A stretch of DNA of 62,000 nt from Symbiodinium natans (lineage: Eukaryota > Sar > Dinophyceae > Suessiales > Symbiodiniaceae). Within the stretch, counting starts at the first letter, position 1. The number at the start of each line of letters is the position of its first letter. The notes under the pieces are model-generated. The model searched no databases and was not told where the DNA came from. It saw nothing but the letters and a program-made list of their open reading frames with translations. The stretch is from the NCBI GenBank assembly GCA_905221605.1, contig CAJNDS010000460.1:1-62000 (forward strand), in the 5' to 3' direction. Positions 18,964-27,569 of the stretch are shown here, one piece after another. A program made the translations under genes and the position numbers.

Positions 18964-20055
18964 ATGGACCCTGTGGCCGCTGCAGCAGTGCTGGAAGAAG
19001 CTAGAGTGCAAGTGGCAAGAATGGAAGCGGCTCAGTTAAAGGAAGCCGCAAGTGGTGGGCGTGATTCGTCCAGCACAGAGGGCGGAGAGCTCGAGACGGG
19101 TGATGGTTCTTGCGAAGCAGGACCCAAATCGAGGCCTGGTCAAGTGGAGGCCGTGCGTGAGCCAGCTGCTCGCGCAAGCCCTTCTCACGAGCAGCCGTGT
19201 GCTGTCAAGAGAGAGCCAGCTGAGCCTAGGAGTCCAGCTGTGTTAATCAAGCAAGAGCCAGAAGAAACGCCCGTCAAGAAAGAGCCAGAACTCAAGCCCA
19301 TCAAGAAAGAGCCAGAAGATAAGCCCATCAAGAGGGAGGCAGAAGATATGCCCATCAAAAATGGGCCAGCAGATGAGCCCATGCAGCCGGAGCAGGAATG
19401 CTTGGGGCCCAACGTCACCAAGCCACACGTGCACCCTGAGTCTGCGCCTACCCTGACCAGTCAAACCATGCCAAAGCCAAGCAAGGTTGCCCAGACCTCA
19501 ACCGACACGCCACAGCAGCCGATTGCAAAAAGACCAGCCCTCTTGGAGGCAGCGCCTGTGCTGTCACCGTCAGAACAGAAGAAGCTAGCCCACGCCAAAG
19601 CAGCTTCCGCAAGGAAAAAAGCAGGTAGCAAGGACACTGGTGATGCTTATGATGCTGAAGAAGCCCCGAGGAAGCGCAAGCCAGGACGCCCAGCAGGTTC
19701 CAAAGCCAAGGCCCAGCCGGGAAAGAAAGCAGCCCCAAAGGTCAACACCCCCAAGCCCAAGGCTGTGCCCAAGCTGAAAGGAAAGGGCGAGCCTGGTGAC
19801 AAGGAAGCCCCGGATGGGCCCAGCTCCAGCCAGGACACCCAGTTCTATGCACGTGAAGAGGTAAAGCCCAAGGCCAAATCCCGCGCGAAAGCACCGAAGC
19901 CCAGTCCCAAGAAGAAAGCAAAGCAAGAGAAGAAGAAGAGAGAGCCAGCGACGGATCCCGTAGAGGCTGAAAAGAAGGCCCGTAAATCTCGGAAGAGTTG
20001 CGCGTACAAGAGGGCCAAGGCTGAAAAGTTGGCTCTGGGTTTCAGTGTAGTATAG
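18964..20055 (+). CDS. Lysine-rich AT-hook protein with tandem SUMO-type motifs
   Basis: I take the ATG at 18964 (363 codons); the frame stays open upstream to 18931, so an upstream exon is possible. Residues about 82-140 hold repeats of nine residues built on [I/V]K-x-E-P: IKQEPEETP, VKKEPELKP, IKKEPEDKP, IKREAEDMP and the degenerate IKNGPADEP, preceded by VKREPAEPR. Psi-K-x-E is the consensus SUMO-acceptor motif. Near residue 236 is an AT-hook core (RKRKPGRPAGSK). The C-terminal half is Lys/Pro/Ala-rich, like linker-histone tails, with nuclear-localisation-type clusters (KPSPKKKAKQEKKKRE). No intron is evident. Likely a nuclear DNA-binding protein; exact role unknown. Confidence 0.65.
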   Translation: MDPVAAAAVLEEARVQVARMEAAQLKEAASGGRDSSSTEGGELETGDGSCEAGPKSRPGQVEAVREPAARASPSHEQPCAVKREPAEPRSPAVLIKQEPEETPVKKEPELKPIKKEPEDKPIKREAEDMPIKNGPADEPMQPEQECLGPNVTKPHVHPESAPTLTSQTMPKPSKVAQTSTDTPQQPIAKRPALLEAAPVLSPSEQKKLAHAKAASARKKAGSKDTGDAYDAEEAPRKRKPGRPAGSKAKAQPGKKAAPKVNTPKPKAVPKLKGKGEPGDKEAPDGPSSSQDTQFYAREEVKPKAKSRAKAPKPSPKKKAKQEKKKREPATDPVEAEKKARKSRKSCAYKRAKAEKLALGFSVV

Positions 20056-20530
20056 TTCACCGATACCCTGGCGTCGTTGTGTGTGCGAAAAAAATCAGGT
20101 TTAGAGGGCTTTGGGACAAAATCCGTGGGAAAATGAGGCTTTTGTTGGCTGTGAGGCACTTCGGAACCGAAACAACACCTAAACACGGTATAGTGAGCGC
20201 ATTCGTTGTTTTTCTTTATGTTTTTGTATGTGTTAACGAACATTGTGGTTGTCATAAAGCCCGGTGGCAGGGATCATGAGCTCAGTTTGGGTTGCCATTT
20301 CCAGGCAGCGCCAGTGCGGAAGCTTCACGTTTTCTGTTTTTGAATTTTGTGGGTCGGCAGCCCGCACTTTAAAGAACTCCGCGGTGTGACTGCATTACGC
20401 ACCTAGCAAACATCTTTGGGCTGCTTGGAGGTTCAGGGTACTTGGCAACCCATGATAAGTGTAACAAATATATAAGTTCCTAATACGGTATACTTGGGTT
20501 ATAACTGTATATCACTGGGTTACAAAGTAC
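20056..20530. other. Intergenic, nothing clear
   Basis: T-rich sequence after the lysine-rich gene, probably its 3' untranslated region and spacer. No motif or gene recognised. Confidence 0.5.
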
Positions 20531-20540
20531 CGTGAGCTTC

Positions 20541-20700
20541 CAAGTTTTTGCGGGAGATAAGAAGTTGAGCAACGCGTTGACTCATAGAGTACGCTTGAGC
20601 TCCATCATCAGGTCCATGCGGGCCCTTCAGACTCGGGCCTGGAGGTTAATGTTCATGATGCAAACTCATGACATTGGGGTGGTGGGACCGATCGGTGCAG
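20541..20700 (+). other. Possible exon of the next gene
   Basis: Open frame on + reading SSIIRSMRALQTRAWRLMFM then MQTHDIGVVGPIGA. It may be an upstream exon of the gene at 21133-21753. No family recognised. Confidence 0.3.
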
Positions 20701-20780
20701 CTCCAGACACTTTTCGGCCAACTGGCCTCGGTCAGATCGAGCTTTGCGTGCTGCAGTTCAAGCAATTCTTCTCAAACTTC

Positions 20781-20883
20781 CCAGATCTTCCAAAACCGCT
20801 TAACCAAGGAATCTGCCCTAATTCATTATCAGGATCCTTAGTATAAATTAAGGTGTAGTAATTAAGGGTTTTGGAAGATCTGG
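20781..20883. mobile_element. Short TIR element (103 bp)
   Basis: Ends are a near-perfect inverted repeat of 22-23 bp: CCAGATCTTCCAAAACC on the left and its complement on the right, both followed inward by TTAA. No coding capacity. MITE-like foldback; the target duplication is unclear. Confidence 0.8.
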
Positions 20884-21132
20884 ATTCACGAAATGCATTT
20901 GCTCCGGGCAACGCCAAGCAGTTGGCTGGCAGGAAGTAGGTTCTCCAACATGAAGGCAGCCCTCAAACCCTGGACCCTCAATTCTACCCTGACACAAAAC
21001 CTTTCACATCAGGAGCTTTTGACAGGCCCCAAGAAGTCCAACCAAGCAGTTGGCTACTAGATTAGACCGCAAGCTGTCATTAGCCTTTAGCCCACATGTG
21101 TCTTTAGACAGTGCAACATCGGCCCGGCCACC

Positions 21133-21753
21133 ATGGTTTTGCTGTGGCTGTGCAGCTATCCCTATCCTACATGGCGCAAGAAAATTGCGGGCAAGAGGCG
21201 GTTATGTGTGTTTCCCAGACGGCATTGGCTGGTTGAGCGAATGCAGATGTCGGGTCTTGACGTATCACCGATCATGCAAGTGAACACGTTTAGAGGCGTG
21301 CAAAGTTTCTTCAAGCTGGAAGCATTGGTCAGGATCTCTGCAGGGCGAGTAAATGTTGGTCCGCTCACAAACTGGTCTTCAGAAGAAGAATTGCTGGCAA
21401 GGTACTGCCAGTTTCCTCTTGATTCGTACAGTGTTCAGATTCAAGAAGTTTGGAAAGCGTGGCACACGAGTGGGGATCCTGAGTCACTGCGTGTCTTCTT
21501 TAGAGAAAGTCGACGGGGTGTCAGTGGCATTGCTGAAGTTTCGAATGCTCGGCCACTGGTGCGACTGCGCTCAGAGGACTTGGAAGGTGTGCTATTACGC
21601 AAGTACAATTCGCGCAATCCAGCTCAACCAGTCCAAGATGTCGTGAGTTCTCTGCAATTGAGGTGTCCAGGCAGGATCGTGTTCAATCCTGCTTGCCGCT
21701 TGTGGGATAGTGCTGGGTGTCGAAGTGTGAGGAACCAGAGCCCTAGTCCCTAA
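21133..21753 (+). CDS. Unknown protein, cut off by a telomere block
   Basis: 206 codons from ATG in a good context (CCACCATGG). Composition is protein-like throughout, with basic N-terminal residues (TWRKKIAGKRRL) and a middle containing SSEEELLARYCQFPLDSYSV. No domain recognised. The frame runs straight into CCCTAAA repeats, which supply the stop, so the natural C-terminus is probably lost or lies beyond the insertion; the next ORF starts right after the block. A relationship with the 1591-aa protein downstream is possible but unproven. Confidence 0.5.
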   Translation: MVLLWLCSYPYPTWRKKIAGKRRLCVFPRRHWLVERMQMSGLDVSPIMQVNTFRGVQSFFKLEALVRISAGRVNVGPLTNWSSEEELLARYCQFPLDSYSVQIQEVWKAWHTSGDPESLRVFFRESRRGVSGIAEVSNARPLVRLRSEDLEGVLLRKYNSRNPAQPVQDVVSSLQLRCPGRIVFNPACRLWDSAGCRSVRNQSPSP

Positions 21754-22020
21754 ACCCTACGCTTAACCCTCAACCCTAAGCCCTAAACTCTGAACCCTTA
21801 GCCCTAAACGCTAAAACGCAGACAGGCTTCCGCCGCCAATCCTCACCCAATGGCCCTAAGCGTTTCGGGCTGATGGCTTTGGTTTCGGGTGGCTAAGTAG
21901 GGTTTAGGGTTTAGGGTTTGGGGTTTGGGATTTGGGGTTTGGGGTTTGGGGTTTGGGGTTTGGGGTTTAGGGTTTAGGGTTTAAGGTTTTTGGGGTTTAG
22001 GGTCTAGGGCTTAGGGTGGT
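21745..22020. repeat. Telomere-type insertion between two ORFs
   Basis: CCCTAAA-type repeats (about 21,745-21,815), an 80-bp unique segment, then TTTAGGG/TTTGGGG repeats (about 21,897-22,020). The block separates two coding regions with almost no spacer on either side. Confidence 0.85.
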
Positions 22021-22022
22021 AA

Positions 22023-25000
22023 ATGCAAGAAACACTCTTAAGCGTGAACCATGTCATCCCGACCCTATGCCACATTGCACTGGCAGGCAACGACGAGACG
22101 CGTGTGGCACTTGCTGTGCCCGAGCCGATCGCGAATCTGATCCTGCGTGAGGCTTGGAAGTCGCTTCTTTTACAGGGTGATTGGGGATCTGATGACCAGA
22201 TTCGGTTATTTGAAGATTGGCCCCCAAACGCTTGGAGACCCCAGTCTGACGAACCAAGACCTCCAGTTGAGTTCAGCTGGCACACACTTGGTCAGGCGCT
22301 GAAAGCAGTTAGGGATGTGGCAGAGGCTTTGCCGCCGTTGCCAGAGCCTGCCCTGAACGGAGATGGTGACGATGATGAGATTGCTGCTCGAGATTGTAGT
22401 GCTGCTCTGAGCAGAGTGGCATGGATGCTTCAGAGTTGGCAGTCTTCTTTAGAAGGTGATTCTGCTGCATACTGTGGTCGCGGAAGTGCCATGCACAGTT
22501 CTGAGAAGATGATTCGGTACCTTCGCCTTGTGTGGTACAGCGGTTCCACGAATCGACTGGAGCGAATTATCAAGCATGCGCTCACTGCTAGTATGAGTCC
22601 ACTTTTTGCTGCCGGCATTTTGCAGGCCTTGGAGACCCCCAAAAAGCAGCCAAGCAAAAGCTCACTCAAGCGGTACCGCCTGGTGCTGGATGTCTCGTAC
22701 TTGTTGCTGTCGCAGGTCGAAAATCAAGCTGCAAACCATGCAGGGTGTCAAAGATACCTTTGGGCAGACAGTTCGCCCAGCAAACACCACAACTGGCTTT
22801 GGGTTGAACAGCATTCGGTCAGCAGTGATTTGCAGCTGAGGTCATGCTTTCATGCAGCAAGAGAGATTTGCGTGGCATTGCGTGCTCCCAATGTGGACCC
22901 ATTTGATCTCGCCGACTCTGTGTGGCAACATTTCAGTACACTTGCTTCTGCAATCAGCCACCATATCCACACTCCTGTTGCACTGGGCTCGGGCAAGAAG
23001 ATGTCTGACGCTGCGCAGAAAGCTTCTGCAATGGCTCACTCCTTTGCACTTGAGAACCCCAGCTGGGCCGACCTGCACGCTTACCTAGACTCGTTCGTCA
23101 GTGTCACAACAGATCTTGGTGCAGAGAGCTCTCTAGCGTACTTTCACGTGGACCTGAAAGAATTGTTTCCTTCGTGGCATGACCTGAACCCTCTCGAGAT
23201 TGATGGGGAGGATATGCATGTGCAGGCAGGCGAGCCACGGGTGCAAGTGCTAGGTCAAAGGTATTTCTTGCCGAATGCCCTTCCCGTCATGGGCATGCAG
23301 CATTGTGTGCACAACCTGTTAAAACAAGTTCATACTACACTGGAGCACTGGCATGAATTTTGGCAAGATTTGAAGAATCTCGAAAGCCTTCTGAACTGGC
23401 CCTTCAGGAGGAGACGCTTCATCGTCACGTGCGTCCGGGGTAGTCCGTTTCAGCACCTGGAGGAAAGATTTGAGGGGTTCTCTCAAAGTCTGTATGAGGC
23501 TCGATGGCACGAAGTTGCAAAATTTGTTGGCAAAGTCAGGCCTCTCTTGGGACCGCTTCGCAGCGTCTGGGATGTCCAGCGATTTGAACGGGGGGGGGTT
23601 GATGAGGATGGAGGCCCTTTGTCCAGTGCTCCAGTGGGGGCTGCTGCTTTTGATCCACACGCTTTGACCCGAAGTTTGCAGTGCCCAAGGTTTGGAGCAT
23701 ATGTGTGTCTTGTAAACAAATTGGAGCAATGTCCTGAACAACTGGCCTCTTGGGCAGAGAACTGCACTTGCCATGAGTTTGTGTGCGAAGGCATGTCGCA
23801 GTACAAGCGGCAAGAGCTCTTGAAAACACATTACGAAATCACGGGTGTTTGTCCAATGGCTGGCAAGCGGGCTCCGGAACTCGCAGCTGGTCACGCCGAA
23901 CATGTTTTTCAAGAAATCTGTGACCGAGCGCTGGCCGACATCTTAATAGATGCCCCCCTTCCTCTCCCGCCAGAGGGCCAGCAGCAAATCATTTCAGAGT
24001 TGCAGAGAGCTCAGAACCATTTGAAGCTGTTGTTGTTTGCGAAGTTGCAGCATTGGCAGCGAATGCCGTGGCTTGCGTGTGGCCTCGCTCATCACAGTGA
24101 AGATGTTGCTCGGGATGTAGCCCGCAAAATCTTGCTGTCTTTTGAAGAGTGTTCCGACGCCGAGCTGCACCACCGCTTGACCCAGCAGTTCTTAGCGCAG
24201 CCTTTGTATGCAGAACTTGAGAGGTTCGCAGGGGGTCTGTCTTTTGAGCAAACAAGTCCAGATTTTCAAACTGCTGTCATGCGACTGCGTTTTGTTCCGG
24301 TCGTGGAAACAATCATCGAGTCCAAGCATGCTGTGTCTACCAGGCTGCACAAGCGTGACACGCACGCAGGCCCGGTCATGGTTAGCCTCTACAACCGCAT
24401 GGTCATCTTAGAGCAGAGGCTTGAGCACGAGCCCGGTTTCTTTTGTAAACTAGCCCAGCAGATGGCAGGTGCCAGGCATTTGGGCACATTGCCGGCGAAG
24501 CTTGGTTTGCATAGACACCCTCTTTTTATCGAGCTAGAGAACTCTAAAGGACGGCGAGGTGTCGCTGCTTTTTTGCAGAAGCCACTAACTGCTGTCATCT
24601 ATAGGACTGACCTTGATGGCCAGTACAAGCCTTTGACTACAGCTCGCAGGCAGCACGAGCATTTCCACAAACAAAACGAGGACCGCATCCAAAGCGCTTT
24701 GCAAGAGCACAAAGGTTCTCAGCAGGCGCTTGGTGTAGGAGATCAGGTGAGGCATGCCTTGATTCTGGATCATTTTCGAACAGTGGCTAGCTCCAGTGAT
24801 GGGCGGGCCATGGTGTTCTCACTCCCAAGCCACGCTCAAGTGTCTATGCAAAGGTTGGCCGATTTCTTTGCCAAGCCCGACGCCAGGCAATCTGCTCGCA
24901 ATTCAGGCGTGCTGGAGGATTGCGCTGAGGACCTGCAGGCTGCCTCCAACGATGATCAGGCCGCAGGTTCAAGGCCAGTGTTTTTCACAGTCACAAAAGC

Positions 25001-26798
25001 GAGGCCAAGTGCAAACCACCACTTGTATGTGCATCCTGGCGCTGGCCCTTCATTGAAGTCCAAGCATGTGGCAATCGCTTTGCACAGCAGTGCTCCCGCT
25101 GTTGCTGGACAGTTCTCTGTGTCTTGTCAAAATGTTGAGTCGCAGGGCGCAGGTGACGGCATTGCGATTTTGAGCACATGTGATGGCAATCCCGCAGACC
25201 TTGAGGCCGGCTTGAAGTGTTGGTCGACAGACTCTGCTCTTGAATACTCCACACCAGATGGGGGTTCGGAAGTGAAGGACTTGCTTAGCCACATGGTAGA
25301 CCTGAGATACTTTGTGGACGAAGGAGATTACTATGTTCCCCATCCCGACAAGGCTGAGATTGCAGAGCGTTTGTGTTCCCAGGGGTATCTCGAAAGCAAT
25401 CGCATGGGTGGCTTTGCTGTGGGCAAATCAGGCCTCGCAAAGCTGACGTTGCATTGGAAAGTGAAGGATCCACAACCACTCTGTTCAGTCAGGGCTGGTC
25501 TTGCGATAGAGGATTTGACTGCTTATGAGCTTGTGCTGAAGCTCGAAGAGGAGGGGTTTTCCTGGTGTCGGTTGCCACCTGCAGCGAAACGGCAGCTTGC
25601 CCTCCCATATGCTCCAGGACGAGAGAAGGTTTGGTACTCAACCCATGCCCTTCCACCTTTAGCGTACTTCCAAGCCCTTTTGCAGGCAGAAGAAATTATC
25701 ACAGCTGGGGTGCACGCAGAGATTGCGCATGGAAAGGACAAAAAATTTTACCTAGCAGTTCTGGCAGGGGAATCGGTTGAATGTCGTACCAGGCACCCGA
25801 AGCGCCGTGCTTTGTTAGATGCAGATGCGGACTTGCCGTTGCCATGCCCTGCCCAGCAAGCCAGAAGCAAGCAAAGGCGTCGTGGCCTGCCAGCTGCGCC
25901 TGAAAGCCTGCCCGCTGGGTTCGATGCACCTGGCAGCCCCGATTCACAGCCGGACTCAGTTATGCAAGAACTCCTGCAGTATTTCGACAGCAGCGAGCCT
26001 GAAGAGAATAAGGTTGAGGGAGGAGCTGTAGTTGAGGGTGGTATAGGTGATTTTCTCGCAGCTCCAGACACTCCGGAGGCTCCGACTCCGCCTCCAGGCA
26101 GGGATGCGCCTCCGGCGCCCAGCTCACCACAGCCGCCAAATTCAGAGGTTGTGCCAGGTGGGGTAGAGGGTGTTGCTGGGCACAGGGAGGGTGGCCACGC
26201 AGGCGCTGATGCTGAGCGTGATGACCTGGTGCATGTGCAGCGCATGCTATCATCCAGTCGGTGGGGCGTTTGCCGTTTGACTCCAAAGCAACCCGGTTCA
26301 AAGGGCGGCGGACGTTATGGGGGGTTCGAAGGTACTTGCCCTTTTCATAAACGTAACAATGTGACGGGGTGTAAGAAATACGTGAGTATCAAAGGGCCGG
26401 GTGATGAACCTCGTGACAAAGCATTCCGCCAGGTCCTTTACTGGTGTTGTCAAGCCCATGATGTTTCTAGACAGCGAGAGCACTTGAGGGTGCCGCTGGA
26501 GCCTGTTCCCGACATGGCCGTTTTGCAAGCTCGAAAGATTACATCTGGCCCAGCAGGACCTGTGAAATCAGACATTGAGCTAGACGCCGAAGAGGCCGCC
26601 GCAGGCCGCCGCCGCGAGCGTGCTGAGGCCAAGGGTGCAGCCAAAGCCAAAGCCAAAGTTAAAGCGAAGCCCAAGCCCTTGCCTCGTTCCCCATCAAACG
26701 AAGCTGCTTCTGATCCATCCTCGGACTCATCCGACTCCAGCACTGCTTCCGCATCTTCCTCTTCAGACTCGAGCGACAGCAGCTCCACAGACTCATAA
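22023..26798 (+). CDS. 1591-aa transposase-like protein, intronless
   Basis: Single open frame; the ATG directly follows a TAA at the edge of the telomere block, so the natural N-terminus may be missing. A motif YLWADSSPSKHHNWLW sits near residues 246-261 and a segment with QHCVHNLLKQVH near 420-437. It is followed by a helical, Trp/Arg-rich region (FSQSLYEARWHEV), a layout reminiscent of DDE transposases with a DSSP-type first aspartate; the second expected acid is not obvious. Near residues 1437-1480 is a Cys/His cluster (CPFHKRNNVTGCKKY, then WCCQAH), probably zinc-binding. The tail is Lys/Ala-rich then Ser/Asp-rich. I recall similar proteins as abundant in dinoflagellates but cannot name the family. 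It is followed by two more intronless + strand genes. Function is inferred with low confidence. Confidence 0.6.
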   Translation: MQETLLSVNHVIPTLCHIALAGNDETRVALAVPEPIANLILREAWKSLLLQGDWGSDDQIRLFEDWPPNAWRPQSDEPRPPVEFSWHTLGQALKAVRDVAEALPPLPEPALNGDGDDDEIAARDCSAALSRVAWMLQSWQSSLEGDSAAYCGRGSAMHSSEKMIRYLRLVWYSGSTNRLERIIKHALTASMSPLFAAGILQALETPKKQPSKSSLKRYRLVLDVSYLLLSQVENQAANHAGCQRYLWADSSPSKHHNWLWVEQHSVSSDLQLRSCFHAAREICVALRAPNVDPFDLADSVWQHFSTLASAISHHIHTPVALGSGKKMSDAAQKASAMAHSFALENPSWADLHAYLDSFVSVTTDLGAESSLAYFHVDLKELFPSWHDLNPLEIDGEDMHVQAGEPRVQVLGQRYFLPNALPVMGMQHCVHNLLKQVHTTLEHWHEFWQDLKNLESLLNWPFRRRRFIVTCVRGSPFQHLEERFEGFSQSLYEARWHEVAKFVGKVRPLLGPLRSVWDVQRFERGGVDEDGGPLSSAPVGAAAFDPHALTRSLQCPRFGAYVCLVNKLEQCPEQLASWAENCTCHEFVCEGMSQYKRQELLKTHYEITGVCPMAGKRAPELAAGHAEHVFQEICDRALADILIDAPLPLPPEGQQQIISELQRAQNHLKLLLFAKLQHWQRMPWLACGLAHHSEDVARDVARKILLSFEECSDAELHHRLTQQFLAQPLYAELERFAGGLSFEQTSPDFQTAVMRLRFVPVVETIIESKHAVSTRLHKRDTHAGPVMVSLYNRMVILEQRLEHEPGFFCKLAQQMAGARHLGTLPAKLGLHRHPLFIELENSKGRRGVAAFLQKPLTAVIYRTDLDGQYKPLTTARRQHEHFHKQNEDRIQSALQEHKGSQQALGVGDQVRHALILDHFRTVASSSDGRAMVFSLPSHAQVSMQRLADFFAKPDARQSARNSGVLEDCAEDLQAASNDDQAAGSRPVFFTVTKARPSANHHLYVHPGAGPSLKSKHVAIALHSSAPAVAGQFSVSCQNVESQGAGDGIAILSTCDGNPADLEAGLKCWSTDSALEYSTPDGGSEVKDLLSHMVDLRYFVDEGDYYVPHPDKAEIAERLCSQGYLESNRMGGFAVGKSGLAKLTLHWKVKDPQPLCSVRAGLAIEDLTAYELVLKLEEEGFSWCRLPPAAKRQLALPYAPGREKVWYSTHALPPLAYFQALLQAEEIITAGVHAEIAHGKDKKFYLAVLAGESVECRTRHPKRRALLDADADLPLPCPAQQARSKQRRRGLPAAPESLPAGFDAPGSPDSQPDSVMQELLQYFDSSEPEENKVEGGAVVEGGIGDFLAAPDTPEAPTPPPGRDAPPAPSSPQPPNSEVVPGGVEGVAGHREGGHAGADAERDDLVHVQRMLSSSRWGVCRLTPKQPGSKGGGRYGGFEGTCPFHKRNNVTGCKKYVSIKGPGDEPRDKAFRQVLYWCCQAHDVSRQREHLRVPLEPVPDMAVLQARKITSGPAGPVKSDIELDAEEAAAGRRRERAEAKGAAKAKAKVKAKPKPLPRSPSNEAASDPSSDSSDSSTASASSSSDSSDSSSTDS

Positions 26799-27569
26799 GC
26801 CTGTACCAGACCAGCCCTTGATGACAGCTTGGATGCAACGCCAGGGTTGTGCGTGTGCGTGTGTCAAAAAGAGTGCTGCCTGGCCCCGGCCTGGCTCGTG
26901 TCTTGTTGTCGGGGCGGTGCTTGTAGGCAGGAAGATGTGAGACAGATAAGCCGAATATGCAAGAATTGCAGTTCATGGGTGTTGAGCTCTCCGTTACATA
27001 GTGCAAAAATACTTTCATGCTTCCCGGGATTTCTGGAAATTCCGAGGCCTGGGGGTTCCTGACAATTGGCTATTTCTGCAGCTGGACGGGCCATTTCCCG
27101 CAATCCCCCGCAGTCCCCCGCACTCCCCCGCACTCCTCCGCACAGGCCCTGCGCAGTCCCCCACAGTCCCCCGCAGTCCCCCGCACACCCCCGCACACCC
27201 CCGCACACCCCCCAAGTCCTCCAAAAACCTGTTGGAGTCAGACCCAGCAGCAGAAATTCGGCTTCGATTTTCTTAGGCCCCGGAAATTGAGAATTCGCAT
27301 GCCTCTTTTTTTCTTATCCCGGATGAGCAGATGAGCTGTGTGTATTTCTCGTTTTGTGTTTGCAGCGTGCAATGTGAGCCTTGCTGCCAGCAAAACAGAT
27401 GACTTCCTCAGAGTTGTGGCTTTGTGGATCGTAGATGTGCTGGTGGGGCATGTGGGTGGGCGCACAGCGTACGCTAACTCAGCAGGTGCTTGCCGGTAAC
27501 GTGGTAAACACTAAGAAGCAGTGCAATCCGACATGATCCTGTGATTGTTGTGTGCTGTAGCTTATCATC
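26799..27569. other. Spacer with C-rich tandem repeat
   Basis: No gene seen. At about 27,103-27,218 the sequence is built from 10-bp units of the type CCCCCGCAGT/CCCCCGCACA, about ten copies. This is a possible non-B-DNA or assembly-sensitive tract between the transposase-like and methyltransferase-like genes. Frames through the repeat are not considered real. Confidence 0.7.

Noticed and set aside
27015-27276. Several overlapping frames on both strands (Pro/Ser/His-rich and Gly/Cys-rich)
   Set aside because: All are translations of the 10-bp C-rich tandem repeat.
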